Notes under the pieces: model-generated
Told to the model about the DNA's origin: nothing
Databases searched by the model: none
What the model saw: the letters and a program-made list of their open reading frames with translations, nothing else
Translations under genes and position numbers: made by a program
Assembly (NCBI GenBank): GCA_030706235.1
Contig: JAUZOY010000005.1
Coordinates: 1 to 33,499 of the forward strand
Direction: 5' to 3'
DNA from: Bacteroidota bacterium
GTDB taxonomy: Bacteria; Bacteroidota; Bacteroidia; Bacteroidales; GWE2-29-8
DNA length: 33,499 nucleotides
Shown: one piece after another, positions 1 through 10,600 of the stretch
Position numbering within the stretch: the stretch's first letter is position 1
How the letters are laid out: each line of letters begins with the position of its first letter

Positions 1-154
1 CAATAGTCATATTGCCAACTCCGGCTCTGCAGATCATCTCTGCTGCTGCACTGCCAACTCCACCTAAACCAACAACAAGTACATGAGAATTTCTGAGTGT
101 TTCAATGTTTTCTTTTCCTATCAGAAGTTCTGTCCTCGACAACCAATTATCCAT
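1..154 (-). CDS. tcdA: tRNA threonylcarbamoyladenosine dehydratase-like E1 protein, N-terminal part
   Basis: Reading the minus strand from the ATG at 154 gives 51 codons that run off the left edge, so only the N-terminus is present. It has the opening typical of the TcdA/CsdL branch of the ThiF/MoeB/E1 superfamily: an RTELLIG stretch and then the dinucleotide-binding glycine loop VVGLGGVGSAAAEM near residues 31-44. Family members adenylate a carboxylate with ATP; TcdA cyclises t6A37 in tRNAs to ct6A in the cytoplasm. It lies 28 bases downstream of pyrG on the same strand and may be cotranscribed. The E1-like fold is clear. The choice of TcdA over MoeB or ThiF rests on the RTELLIG start and is an inference, because the adenylation and cysteine regions are outside the window. 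Confidence 0.72.
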   Translation of the reverse strand, partial: MDNWLSRTELLIGKENIETLRNSHVLVVGLGGVGSAAAEMICRAGVGNMTI

Positions 155-182
155 TATAAAGAAATTAAATAATGATTAACCG

Positions 183-1793
<1,611 letters not shown>

Positions 1794-1812
1794 TTATTAT
1801 GCGATTTTTGTG

Positions 1813-1820
1813 CAAAAATA
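1813..1820 (-). promoter_or_regulatory. putative pyrG -7 promoter element
   Basis: Minus-strand TATTTTTG matches the Bacteroidetes -7 consensus TAnnTTTG and lies 23 bases before the pyrG ATG. No convincing -33 TTG is seen at the usual distance, so this is a partial match. Confidence 0.4.
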
Positions 1821-1826
1821 GCTATT

Positions 1827-2507
1827 TTATCGGAATTCGAAGCCGTCGTAGCAAAGTTTGTATTCCCCATTATATTTGAAAATAGACATAAAATAAATCT
1901 GTATAATAGGAACATTTATTTCTTTATTATTAAAAGCAAAAGTGAAGATATGATTATTTCCTACCTGATGTTGTAAAAAATCATCGCTGTATTTTGTATG
2001 AATGCCTTTATAATACCTTATATACCAACCGGCGTAAGCTAATCTATTAGAAGGATCCTTAAAAAAATATTCTCCAAGAGAAAGATTCTGTTTAGTAAGT
2101 TCTTCTTTAAAATTTTTGTTATATGTATATTTTACCTGATAAAAGGCATATGGATTTACACAATTATTATGTTGATGCAGATATTTAATAACATCGCTAT
2201 CATTTTCTATTTTTGCATGAAGTGTATGGTTTTCAAAAAAATAAGGATTAGAATGATTTAGCCCATATGGATCACAAAGACATCTAATATCTATAAATGG
2301 AAATAAGATATATTTCTGCATTTCGACAGAATCATTACAGGAAATTATTTTTTTAATATAATTAAATAATTCCGGTTTTTCTTTTTCAAAATTAATTGTA
2401 TCAAATTTATAGTTAAGCATTTCATTGAAACTTACAAATTGAGCTTTACAACTAAATATTAAAACATTAAAAAACAAAATAATAAATAATAAATACTTGT
2501 ATTTCAT
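1827..2507 (-). CDS. putative secreted lipoprotein of unknown function
   Basis: This 226-residue protein starts with a short basic head and a hydrophobic stretch ending in LIFSC (Cys20), which looks like a lipoprotein signal peptide with a lipobox. An AQ after the cysteine gives a second possible signal peptidase I type cleavage. The mature part is rich in Tyr, Phe and Asn and carries several cysteines (including an RCLCDPYG segment) but no domain I recognise. It would sit in the envelope or periplasm. It is transcribed toward pyrG with a 36-base gap and divergently from the SUMF1-like gene at 2817. I cannot assign a function. The coding call rests on length, a sensible signal peptide and the absence of a competing frame. 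Confidence 0.75.
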   Translation of the reverse strand: MKYKYLLFIILFFNVLIFSCKAQFVSFNEMLNYKFDTINFEKEKPELFNYIKKIISCNDSVEMQKYILFPFIDIRCLCDPYGLNHSNPYFFENHTLHAKIENDSDVIKYLHQHNNCVNPYAFYQVKYTYNKNFKEELTKQNLSLGEYFFKDPSNRLAYAGWYIRYYKGIHTKYSDDFLQHQVGNNHIFTFAFNNKEINVPIIQIYFMSIFKYNGEYKLCYDGFEFR

Positions 2508-2816
2508 ATTTTTAAAAAAATGATAAATGTTTTTTATAAAAGTTTAAATAAAAACTAAAATTTTGCTAAAGTATTATATTTTTTGATTTATTAGACAGAA
2601 TTATAAATAATTCTATGTTAGGTAATTTTACTCATTTTAGTTTTATCAATATAAAGTCAAAATTATTATTGTTCAGTAAATCAAATAAATAAATAAAAAT
2701 TAATAAATGATATTATTGTGATGGAATATTTTATTGACAAATAATAATTTTTGTTGTATTTTTGTTGCAACTTTGTATTAAATTTTAACATAATTTTAAC
2801 TTAAACAAAAAAAATC
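2508..2816. other. AT-rich divergent intergenic region
   Basis: This 309-base, very AT-rich stretch lies between two divergently transcribed genes. I see a good plus-strand promoter at 2734-2764 and no convincing ORF or RNA gene. The minus-strand promoter is not clear (a near match TACTTTAG is present). Confidence 0.6.
2734..2764 (+). promoter_or_regulatory. putative Bacteroidetes promoter of the SUMF1-like island
   Basis: TTG at 2734-2736, a 20-base spacer, then TATTTTTG at 2757-2764 fit the Bacteroidetes sigma-factor consensus (-33 TTG, -7 TAnnTTTG). Transcription would start near 2771, giving a leader of about 45 bases before the ATG at 2817. Confidence 0.6.
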
Positions 2817-4406
2817 ATGAAAGGAAAAGTCTTCAAGTTTACAAAAAGAAATCTTATTCTCTTTGTAAGTGCGATGTTATATCTTTTAGGATTAACATCA
2901 ATGGCGAACAATCTTCAAATTGGAACACCAACAAAATCTAATGACACATTATTTTTTACAATTGCGTGGGACAATAGTTGGAGAGTATCAACAGGGCCAA
3001 GCAACTATGATGGTATATGGTTGTTTGTAAAGTATCAGGATTGCGGTGGAAACCGAATCTGGAACCACGTTAATGTAGTAGCAGCCGGAACAAAAGGAGC
3101 ACCTGCAATAGCATTAACAACTACAGTACCTGCAGATAATAAAGGAGTATTTATATACAGATCTGCAGACGGACAGGGCAATATTGCAGCTACAAATTAT
3201 TTCTTTAAAATGGCAGCAGGGGCAGTAGGTACGTATAATTACAAAGTTACCGGTATAGAAATGGTTTACATTCCACAAGGAACATTTGATTTAGGAGATG
3301 GAGTACAGGTAAATGCATTTAAAAATGGTGCTGTAGTAGCTCCATATTCTGTAAATAGTACTGCTGTTATTGCAGCAACAGCACTTGGAGCAACAGCAAA
3401 CAATGTACAACTACCAGCAGGTGCTGCCGGAGTTGGTTTTCCAAAAGGTTATGATCCTTTCTGGATTATGAAATATGAAATCAGCATTGAACAATATGTT
3501 AATTTCTTAAATTCATTAACTTATTCACAACAATCTACAAGAATTTATCCTACACTTCCAAATGCTGCATCAGGAACATTCCCGACTGGATATCCAAACT
3601 TAGCCGGTTGGACAGGAATAGCAATAAATACTCCTGGAACAAATAACATGATACCGGCAGTATTCTCATCAGATTGTACAGCTGGTAACTTTGATAACTT
3701 TAATGACTGTCAGACATCAGCAATGCCAAATTTAAGCTGGCCTGACTTAGCATCTTATCTTTGCTGGGCAGCATTAAGACCAATGACTGAACTTGAATTC
3801 GAAAAAGCTTGTCGTGGAACATTACCTATGTCTGCAAATGAATATGCATGGGGAGATAACAATTTAAATCCTGTAACAGCAGCATCGATATCTAATCAAA
3901 GTCAGACAAATATGGTTTCTAACCTTGCATCTTTGGGACTTTGTAATTATGCGTCTAATCTTACCGGACCATACAGATGCGGAATGCTTGCTAAAGCAAC
4001 TACAGTAAGAAATACAGCAGGAACAACATATTATGGAGTAGCAGACATGAGTGGAAATGTAAGAGAAATGGTTGTAGGAGTAACAAGTGGTAACTGCGTA
4101 GGAGCAGGTCCGACAACATTTATCGGAACTCTAGGTACAGGAACGCTTGACGTTGTAAATGGTGAAGCAGACGTGGCTACTATGGTATGGCCTTCATGGA
4201 CACCTGCTTATACTCCGAACACCCCTGTAGCTGCAGCATATACTGCAACTTTAGGTATCGGAACAAGAGGTGGTGGCTGGAATGATGCAGTTGCTCAGTT
4301 GAGAATCTCAGACAGAAACTATATGAATACTACAGCCGCAGGAAGCTGCTGGTTAAGAACCGGAGCAGGAACACAGACAGGTGGTCGTGGTGTAAGACAA
4401 CCTTAA
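2817..4406 (+). CDS. secreted SUMF1/FGE-fold protein (paralogue 1), probably non-enzymatic
   Basis: The 529-residue protein has a signal peptide (hydrophobic segment about residues 13-30, cleavage likely near SMA-NN). An N-terminal beta-rich domain of about 110 residues (WDNSWRVSTGPSNYD, WLFVKYQDC) is shared with the next gene. The rest is a SUMF1/formylglycine-generating-enzyme fold: MVYIPQGTFDLGD, KYEISIEQYVNFLN, RPMTELEFEKACRG, YAWGD, GVADMSGNVREM, RGGGWND, LRISDRNY and a final GGRGVR. Real formylglycine-generating enzymes bind copper through two cysteines just after the RGGS-type motif; none is present in that segment here, so catalysis is doubtful. A lectin-like or scaffold role is an inference. 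No T9SS C-terminal tail is seen. It heads the 15-kb island behind a good promoter and is followed 96 bases later by its paralogue. Confidence 0.85.
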   Translation: MKGKVFKFTKRNLILFVSAMLYLLGLTSMANNLQIGTPTKSNDTLFFTIAWDNSWRVSTGPSNYDGIWLFVKYQDCGGNRIWNHVNVVAAGTKGAPAIALTTTVPADNKGVFIYRSADGQGNIAATNYFFKMAAGAVGTYNYKVTGIEMVYIPQGTFDLGDGVQVNAFKNGAVVAPYSVNSTAVIAATALGATANNVQLPAGAAGVGFPKGYDPFWIMKYEISIEQYVNFLNSLTYSQQSTRIYPTLPNAASGTFPTGYPNLAGWTGIAINTPGTNNMIPAVFSSDCTAGNFDNFNDCQTSAMPNLSWPDLASYLCWAALRPMTELEFEKACRGTLPMSANEYAWGDNNLNPVTAASISNQSQTNMVSNLASLGLCNYASNLTGPYRCGMLAKATTVRNTAGTTYYGVADMSGNVREMVVGVTSGNCVGAGPTTFIGTLGTGTLDVVNGEADVATMVWPSWTPAYTPNTPVAAAYTATLGIGTRGGGWNDAVAQLRISDRNYMNTTAAGSCWLRTGAGTQTGGRGVRQP

Positions 4407-4409
4407 AAA

Positions 4410-4494
4410 CTATTCTTTATACTTCAAATATTCGGAAATCAACCTGAATTTTGAATTTTGAATTTTAAATTTAGAATTAATAAATAAAGAATAG
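4410..4494 (+). repeat. 11-bp inverted repeat and 8-bp tandem repeat between the SUMF1-like genes
   Basis: CTATTCTTTAT (4410-4420) is perfectly complementary to ATAAAGAATAG (4484-4494), bracketing most of the 96-base spacer. Between them the octamer TGAATTTT is tandemly repeated. The right arm ends 8 bases before the ATG of the next gene, so folding could mask its translation start. No T-tract suggests a terminator. Confidence 0.45.
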
Positions 4495-4502
4495 GAAAAA
4501 AT

Positions 4503-6197
4503 ATGAAAGAAAGTAAAAACAGATTTATAATGAGTAGTTTTAAACTACTCATTATAAGCATTGTGATGTTCTTTGCCTTCGGAGCAAAAGCAAACAATGT
4601 ACAAATAGGGACACCAACAGTTACCAATGATGTGATAACTTTCACAGTACAATGGGATAACAGTTGGCGTGTTGCTACTGGACCCTCCAACTGGGATGCA
4701 GTCTGGCTTTTTGTAAAATGGCAGGATTGCAATAACCAGAGGAAGTGGACGCATGCAGATCTTGTAGCAGCCGGGTGTTCTGTAGTATCAGGAGCAGTAA
4801 CAATGACTTCAACAGTAACATCCGATAATAAAGGGATGTTTCTATACAGACAAGGGACAGGACAGGGTAATATACCATCAACAACAGTAAATCTAAAGCT
4901 TAATACAGCAGGGATACCCGGCTGGGTAGCAGGAGGTACGAATATGAACTTTGAAGTATTTGGTATAGAGATGGTCTACATAACCCCTGGTAGTTACGAT
5001 TTAGGCGATGCATCAGAGTATGCAGATGGATGGTGTGATGCATTTAATAATTATACAGTAACGAATGAAACTACTGCAATAGCAGCAGGTATGCTTGGAG
5101 CAAATGCAACGCATGCAGCTATACCGGCAACATTTCCAAAGGGCACTGGGCTTGGGGTAGGAGCCAATCCAATTTATTGCATGAAATATGAAATAACAGT
5201 TCAGCAATATGTTGACTTTCTGAATGAGCTTACTTATTTACAACAATCATCAAGATTAATGGTATCTCCCAATTCAGCAGCAGGTTCATGGGCATATACA
5301 AGGACAAATGCAGGTGGTTATAATTATGGTGGAATTGTAATCAGTTCCCCTGGAACAAATAACATGATACCGGCTGTGCTGGCCGCAGATTGTAATTCAG
5401 GTAATTATGATAACTTTGATGATTGTCAGACATATGCAATGAATTATTTATCATGGGCGGATCTCGGAGCATTTTTAGACTGGGCATGTCTCAGACCTAT
5501 GTCAGAACTGGAATTTGAAAAGATATGCAGAGGATCAGTACCAAGGGTAGCGGGAGAATATGCCTGGGGTGATGTAAATATAAATTATATTACGCCGGCA
5601 TCCTTAAGTAATTCAGGGCAAAGCAATGAAGTTTCATCATTATCTAGTCTTGGATTATGTAATTATGGTTATAGTACAGTTGGTTCGCTGGGCGGTCCTA
5701 TGAGGGTCGGAATGCTTGCAAAAGCGACAACTGTCAGAAATCAGGCAGGAACAACATATTATGGAGTAGCTGATATGAGTGGAAATGTAGCAGAGCAATG
5801 TGTTGGTGTTGGCGCAGGGGCAAACGGAGCAGTTGTACATAATAGTGCAACAACGTATTTTACCGGTAAGGAAGGAGATGGAAATGTTGATGCCAACGGT
5901 AATTTTGACGGAGCATTAGTTGCAGACTGGCCAACGATCGTAGCAGGAACAGATATGGGTATTGGAATTCGAGGAGGTCATTTTTATTGTAGGACTGATG
6001 CTAATTATACAACAGCAAATGGAGTAACAAGTTCTATATATGCCTTAAGGGTAAGTGACCGAATATTTATGTATAATTCAGGTGGAGGTGTAAACCCATG
6101 GTGTAATAATGGTTGGGGTGGTTATGGTACATACAGTTCAGGTCTTGACCAGAGACTATTTACAAATGGAGGAAGAGGGGTAAGAAAAGCAAATTAA
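4503..6197 (+). CDS. secreted SUMF1/FGE-fold protein (paralogue 2), probably non-enzymatic
   Basis: The 564-residue protein is collinear with the preceding one. It has a signal peptide (residues about 10-30, ending GAKA-NN), the same N-terminal beta-rich domain (WDNSWRVATGPSNWD, WLFVKWQDC), then the SUMF1 fold with MVYITPGSYDLGD, KYEITVQQYVDFLN, RPMSELEFEKICRG, YAWGD, GVADMSGNVAEQ, GIRGGHFYC, LRVSDR and a terminal GGRGVRKAN. One cysteine follows the GG motif (GGHFYC), in the place of the first FGE copper cysteine; the second is missing. It is longer than paralogue 1 mostly through Gly/Tyr/Asn-rich insertions near the C-terminus. Two in-frame starts are possible, ATG 4503 and ATG 4530 (residue 10); the second begins inside a perfect 16-bp hairpin. 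It is probably cotranscribed with the gene before it. Function unknown. Confidence 0.85.
   Translation: MKESKNRFIMSSFKLLIISIVMFFAFGAKANNVQIGTPTVTNDVITFTVQWDNSWRVATGPSNWDAVWLFVKWQDCNNQRKWTHADLVAAGCSVVSGAVTMTSTVTSDNKGMFLYRQGTGQGNIPSTTVNLKLNTAGIPGWVAGGTNMNFEVFGIEMVYITPGSYDLGDASEYADGWCDAFNNYTVTNETTAIAAGMLGANATHAAIPATFPKGTGLGVGANPIYCMKYEITVQQYVDFLNELTYLQQSSRLMVSPNSAAGSWAYTRTNAGGYNYGGIVISSPGTNNMIPAVLAADCNSGNYDNFDDCQTYAMNYLSWADLGAFLDWACLRPMSELEFEKICRGSVPRVAGEYAWGDVNINYITPASLSNSGQSNEVSSLSSLGLCNYGYSTVGSLGGPMRVGMLAKATTVRNQAGTTYYGVADMSGNVAEQCVGVGAGANGAVVHNSATTYFTGKEGDGNVDANGNFDGALVADWPTIVAGTDMGIGIRGGHFYCRTDANYTTANGVTSSIYALRVSDRIFMYNSGGGVNPWCNNGWGGYGTYSSGLDQRLFTNGGRGVRKAN
4525..4557 (+). repeat. perfect 16-bp inverted repeat over the start region
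   Basis: TTATAATGAGTAGTTT at 4525-4540 is perfectly complementary to 4542-4557, with one central base. The hairpin starts 22 bases after the ATG at 4503, contains the alternative ATG at 4530 and encodes part of the signal peptide. A real loop would open the central few pairs. It could regulate translation or stabilise mRNA; no T-tract follows. Confidence 0.6.
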
Positions 6198-6215
6198 TCA
6201 ATTTAAGAATTGATT

Positions 6216-6223
6216 TAAATTTG
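6216..6223 (+). promoter_or_regulatory. possible -7 element before the giant gene
   Basis: TAAATTTG fits TAnnTTTG. Transcription from it would begin near 6230, placing the 6235-6279 hairpin at the 5' end of the giant-gene mRNA. No -33 TTG is seen, and AT-rich sequence makes chance matches likely. Confidence 0.25.
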
Positions 6224-6234
6224 AAATAAAAAGG

Positions 6235-6279
6235 TTTTAATAAGATTCCACCTAATTATAAGATGGAATCTTATTAAAA
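6235..6279 (+). repeat. 16-bp perfect hairpin between SUMF1-like gene and giant repeat gene
   Basis: TTTTAATAAGATTCCA (6235-6250) pairs perfectly with TGGAATCTTATTAAAA (6264-6279) across a 13-base loop. A smaller 8-bp hairpin (6196-6215) overlaps the preceding stop codon. The stem is AT-rich and no clean T-tract follows, so it may be a weak or bidirectional terminator, an attenuator or a 5' UTR stabiliser. It lies 30 bases before the TTG start at 6309. Confidence 0.55.
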
Positions 6280-6308
6280 TTAAGTAAATTAAAAAAGAAA
6301 ATAATAAT

Positions 6309-7691
6309 TTGAAGAGAATAATCTTCATATCAATATATATAATTACATTCTTATTAGTAAATAAGAGCAGTTCTTTATTTGCTCAGACATTTGGAGGAAA
6401 CTCGGGAGATATCTGGAAACAGGATGTTTCAAATGTAGCATGTACTGAACCAAATATAGCAGTAGGAGGGGATCAGAATATAACAACGGCATCAACATTA
6501 TTTTTAGTTGGATGTATTACACCAAATCTTTCTTTAGGAGGAAATAACAGTGGCTTTAAAGCATCAACTTTATTTCAAACTTCATGTGTTTTTCCAAATA
6601 TTTCATATGGTGGCAATGAAGATGGTAATGCTCAGAGGATATTGAATTTAATAACATGTCCAGGAATACCTAATATAGCTTTAGGTGGAATTACTTCATT
6701 GACAATAGAAAATAATGTATATCTTAAAATTTGTCCGACGGCATCAGATTGGGCTGCATTAGCATATGGAGGAGATAATGACGGACATGGAAAGAGCAGA
6801 AAAATAAATGTAACATGTCCTGTTCCACCAAATATTGCTATGGGAGGAACTGAAGATAATTGTTCACCAGAGAGTAATGTCGCATTAAAAGTATGTCCAT
6901 ATTTTGACTGGTCATATAATGCAATGGGTGGAAATAATGATGGACATTCAATAAGTACATTAGTATTATTTGGGTGTTCAATACCAAATTTAGCATATGG
7001 AGGAGCAGAAGACAGTACAAAATCAGAATCTATTTTATCATTAAAATCATGCAATGAGCCGAATATTGCAATTAGCGGTGATAATGGAGATGGAATATCT
7101 GAATCTGATATAAGTTTATTAACATGTACTGTAGAAAATATAGCTTCAGGAGGTTATAATAGTGGAAATTCGAAAGGGAAGACATATTTAAATCCATGTA
7201 CACCGGTAGTAACGCCACCTCAAGGTGGTATGGCAAACGGAGGTAATGATGATGGGTTATCAATATCTACGCTGGTTATGGTTGCCTGTACTACAGTTAA
7301 TTTAGCCTCAGGGGGAAACAAAGGAGGATTCATAAATTCGATATTAAATTTATTTAATTGTTCTCAACCTCCGAATTTAGCTTTGGGAGGTAATAGTGAC
7401 GGTTATATTTGCAAAATAGAAGAAGAATTGATATGTCCGGCATTTGACTCAACAGCAGTTTCAAGTGGAGGAGATGAAGACGGGTATAGTAAGGCTAGAA
7501 TAAGTAATTTGACATGTGTATTACCGTATAATGTTACAAGCGGAGGGTATCAGGATGGTACATCGACAAATATTATAAATCAAATAACCTGTACCTGGCC
7601 TAATATTGCTTATGGAGGAGATGGTTATATTACAACTACAAGTAATGTACAGTATTTAAATTGTCCGGGTTACTATGATATATCATATTGA
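6309..7691 (+). CDS. N-terminal fragment of giant GGxxDG repeat surface protein (ends at in-frame TGA)
   Basis: This ORF of 460 residues starts at TTG 6309; a TAA at 6285 in the same frame leaves no ATG upstream. It has a clear signal peptide (KRIIFISIYIITFLLVN, cleavage after LFAQ) and then about 17 tandem units of 23-28 residues, each with a GGxxDG-type motif and a cysteine (CTEPNI, CPVPPNI). It stops at a TGA at 7689-7691, exactly where unit 18 should read the second-to-last glycine of YGG; the frame then stays open to 17951. I read it as the 5' part of one interrupted gene, not an independent protein. If translated alone it would be exported to the periplasm but has no T9SS tail for surface display. 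Its function is unknown. Confidence 0.8.
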   Translation: MKRIIFISIYIITFLLVNKSSSLFAQTFGGNSGDIWKQDVSNVACTEPNIAVGGDQNITTASTLFLVGCITPNLSLGGNNSGFKASTLFQTSCVFPNISYGGNEDGNAQRILNLITCPGIPNIALGGITSLTIENNVYLKICPTASDWAALAYGGDNDGHGKSRKINVTCPVPPNIAMGGTEDNCSPESNVALKVCPYFDWSYNAMGGNNDGHSISTLVLFGCSIPNLAYGGAEDSTKSESILSLKSCNEPNIAISGDNGDGISESDISLLTCTVENIASGGYNSGNSKGKTYLNPCTPVVTPPQGGMANGGNDDGLSISTLVMVACTTVNLASGGNKGGFINSILNLFNCSQPPNLALGGNSDGYICKIEEELICPAFDSTAVSSGGDEDGYSKARISNLTCVLPYNVTSGGYQDGTSTNIINQITCTWPNIAYGGDGYITTTSNVQYLNCPGYYDISY

Positions 7692-10600
7692 GGAGTAGGA
7701 AGCGGGAATAATAAAAATAAAGAATACAATATAACCTGCTATGAACCAAGTATTGCATATGGAGGAGACGATGATGGAGGAAAATCATCAGATATAATAC
7801 AAGTAACATGTCCTTTATTACTTGATATATCTCATGGAGGATATGATGATAGTCTGACATGGAAGGGTAAAATAAATAATATAGTATGTATTACACCAAA
7901 TTTAGCATATGGAAATGTTTCAGATGGTTATACATCATCAGTTTTGAATTTAAAAATTTGTTCATTACCACCTAATATATCAATAGGAGGTAAAAATGAT
8001 GGGTATTCAACGAACAGTACAATGTTACTTGGAGCATGTATTGAACCACTTGCAGTTGGAGGGTATAGTGATGGGACATATCAATCAACAGTAACAATAT
8101 GTTTGAATGATAATAATATAGGATTAGGGGGAAATGGAGACGGTTGCAATACAAATGGTTTATTATTAACAGATAATGCATGTAATCAATATGTATTTGG
8201 AGGGAATAGTGATGGTTATTCGGAAATCAATCTTTTACAAAAAATTTGTATAGAGCCAACGGTAGCGTATGGAGGAAATGGTGAAGGTTCGTCTTTTGGT
8301 GTAATGGCAGTGAAAAGTTGTATTGAACCTTCAATAGCAACTGGGGGAACAGGGGATGGATATATAGTTTCCATATGCCAACAAATAACATGTGCAGAGC
8401 CATCAATAGCCTATGGAGGGGTGGAAGACGGACATAATAAAGGTAAGATAACAAATATAGTATGTTTTGAGCCGAGTATTGCATATGGTGGTGATGGAAG
8501 AGGATATTATGAATCAGTAAAAATTGTAAAAATATGTACTGAGCCGACTATAGCTTATGGAGGGGATAATGATGGTTATAGTTACAATGAATTGGATAAT
8601 AAGAATTGTAATGAACCAACAATAGCATATGGTGGTGATGGAATAGGGTATAATGAATCAGTACAAATTGTAAAAATATGTACTGAGCCAAATATAGCAT
8701 TTGGTGGAAATATAGATGGTTTTTCAACGGGAACATTAAATGTAATAATTTGTACTGAGTCTAATATAGCGTATGGCGGGATAAAGACAGGATATTCAAA
8801 AGGGAAATTGTTAAATATAACCTGCAATGAACCAATGATAGCCTATGGTGGTGATGGAGATGGATTTAATAATTCAGTAATAAGTTTGAAGAATTGTGGT
8901 GTACTGCCAAATATCGCAATAGGAGGAGATAAAGACGGATCAGGAGAAAATAATGCTGAATATTGTATAAATGCAGATAATTTGGCCGCAGGAGGAACAT
9001 CTGATGGCGGTTCAACAGGTATATTAACAGGAGTAAACTGTTTTGCGGTAGGTCTTGTAGGATTCGGAGGATATGGTGACGGTATTTCGCAATCATACCT
9101 GCAGACGTGTTATAATGAACAGGATTTAGGAAAGGGAGGTATATCTGATGGTACAGGAACTTCAATATTAAATTTGAAAGTTTGCCCGATGACAGGATTT
9201 ATGCTTGGAGGAGTAAGTGATGGATCTAATACGAGTATGTTAAATCTGACAGTATGTCTTGATCCAAGTTTAGGAATAGGAGGAAATGAAGATGGATACA
9301 CTAAAGGCAGATTATCAAATATTACTTGTATAGAACCAAGTATAGCAACCGGAGGAGACGCAGATGGGTATTATCAAAGTATATTGCAGTTAAATAATTG
9401 CATTACTGCTGATCCGTCAATTGGAGGCATAGGAGATGGATTAAGTAATGGAATACTATCAGCCAATGTCTGTGTAGAACCAACAATTTCATACGGAGGA
9501 ATTGAAGATGGACATTCAAAAGGTAGGTTAATTCAAAGTCCATGTTTCGAACCTAGTATAGCCTATGGAGGAAATTATGATGGAATGTCTACAGGTTTAT
9601 TAAATTTGGTAAACTGTAGTTTTTCCAATATTGCAATGGGAGGAGATGAAGACGGATATGTGAAAGGCAGGTTGTCAAATATAACATGTTTCGAACCAAG
9701 TATAGCCTATGGAGGTGATTATGAAGGAAGTTCAACAGGCATTATAAGTCAGATTGTATGTATTGAGCCTACAATAGCCTATGGAGGTAATTTTGAAGGG
9801 ACTTCAGCAGGAATATTAAATCAATTGGCTTGTATAGTTGATTCAAATATAGCAAAAGGAGGTTTTGCAGATGGAAATGCAAAGGGTAGACTTATTAATA
9901 ATGTATGTACAGAGCCGAATCTTGCTTTGGGTGGAAATTATGATGGAGGCAATGAGAACAATAGAATTGTAATAACATGTCCGGTACCACCAAATATTGC
10001 TGTGGGAGGAATAGATGCAGGTTTTGCAGAATCAGACAGGCTATATTGTATAGATGGAAATACTATAGCAAAGGGAGGTGATTATGATGGTTATTCAGAA
10101 TCAACGTTATCTCAGTTAAATTGTTTCTTGGTTTTGAATTTTGCTGTAGGAGGGAATCAGGATGGGAATAATGAAGGATATCTGAAGTATTGTTATAATG
10201 AACAGGATTTAGCAAAGGGAGGAAATTATGATGGTACGTTTAACCGGGATTTAATACTAAATCCATGTCCTGCATTACCAAATATGGCACAAGGAGGAAT
10301 CAGTGACGGAAGTTCTACAGGAATTTTGAATCAAACAATTTGTTACACAGGTCTGGGAATATCATTAGGAGGTAATTATGATGGTACTCAGACGTCTATA
10401 TTACAGCAAATTACTTGCATATTAGATAATGTATCATACGGAGGATTTGAGGATGGGCATAGTAAAGGAAGAGTAAGCAATATAATATGTATAGAGCCTA
10501 CAATAGCATTGGGCGGATTAATGGATGGAACCGGAGAAAATGATTTGATACAGAAAACATGTGTGGATTTCAGCAATACATTGGGTGGAGATGACGGAGG

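Noticed and set aside
4439-4884. Minus-strand ORFs overlapping the start of the second SUMF1-like gene
   Set aside because: They lie antisense to a well-supported coding sequence and have no recognisable domains.
2817-6197. Active formylglycine-generating sulfatase-activating enzymes
   Set aside because: The copper-binding cysteine pair is incomplete, and no sulfatase gene is nearby.
7689-7691. UGA recoded as glycine, as in SR1/Gracilibacteria (genetic code 25)
   Set aside because: The position is a glycine, but hundreds of other glycine codons in the gene are GGN and the conserved genes here use no internal TGA. Gene content is Bacteroidetes. One point mutation is simpler.
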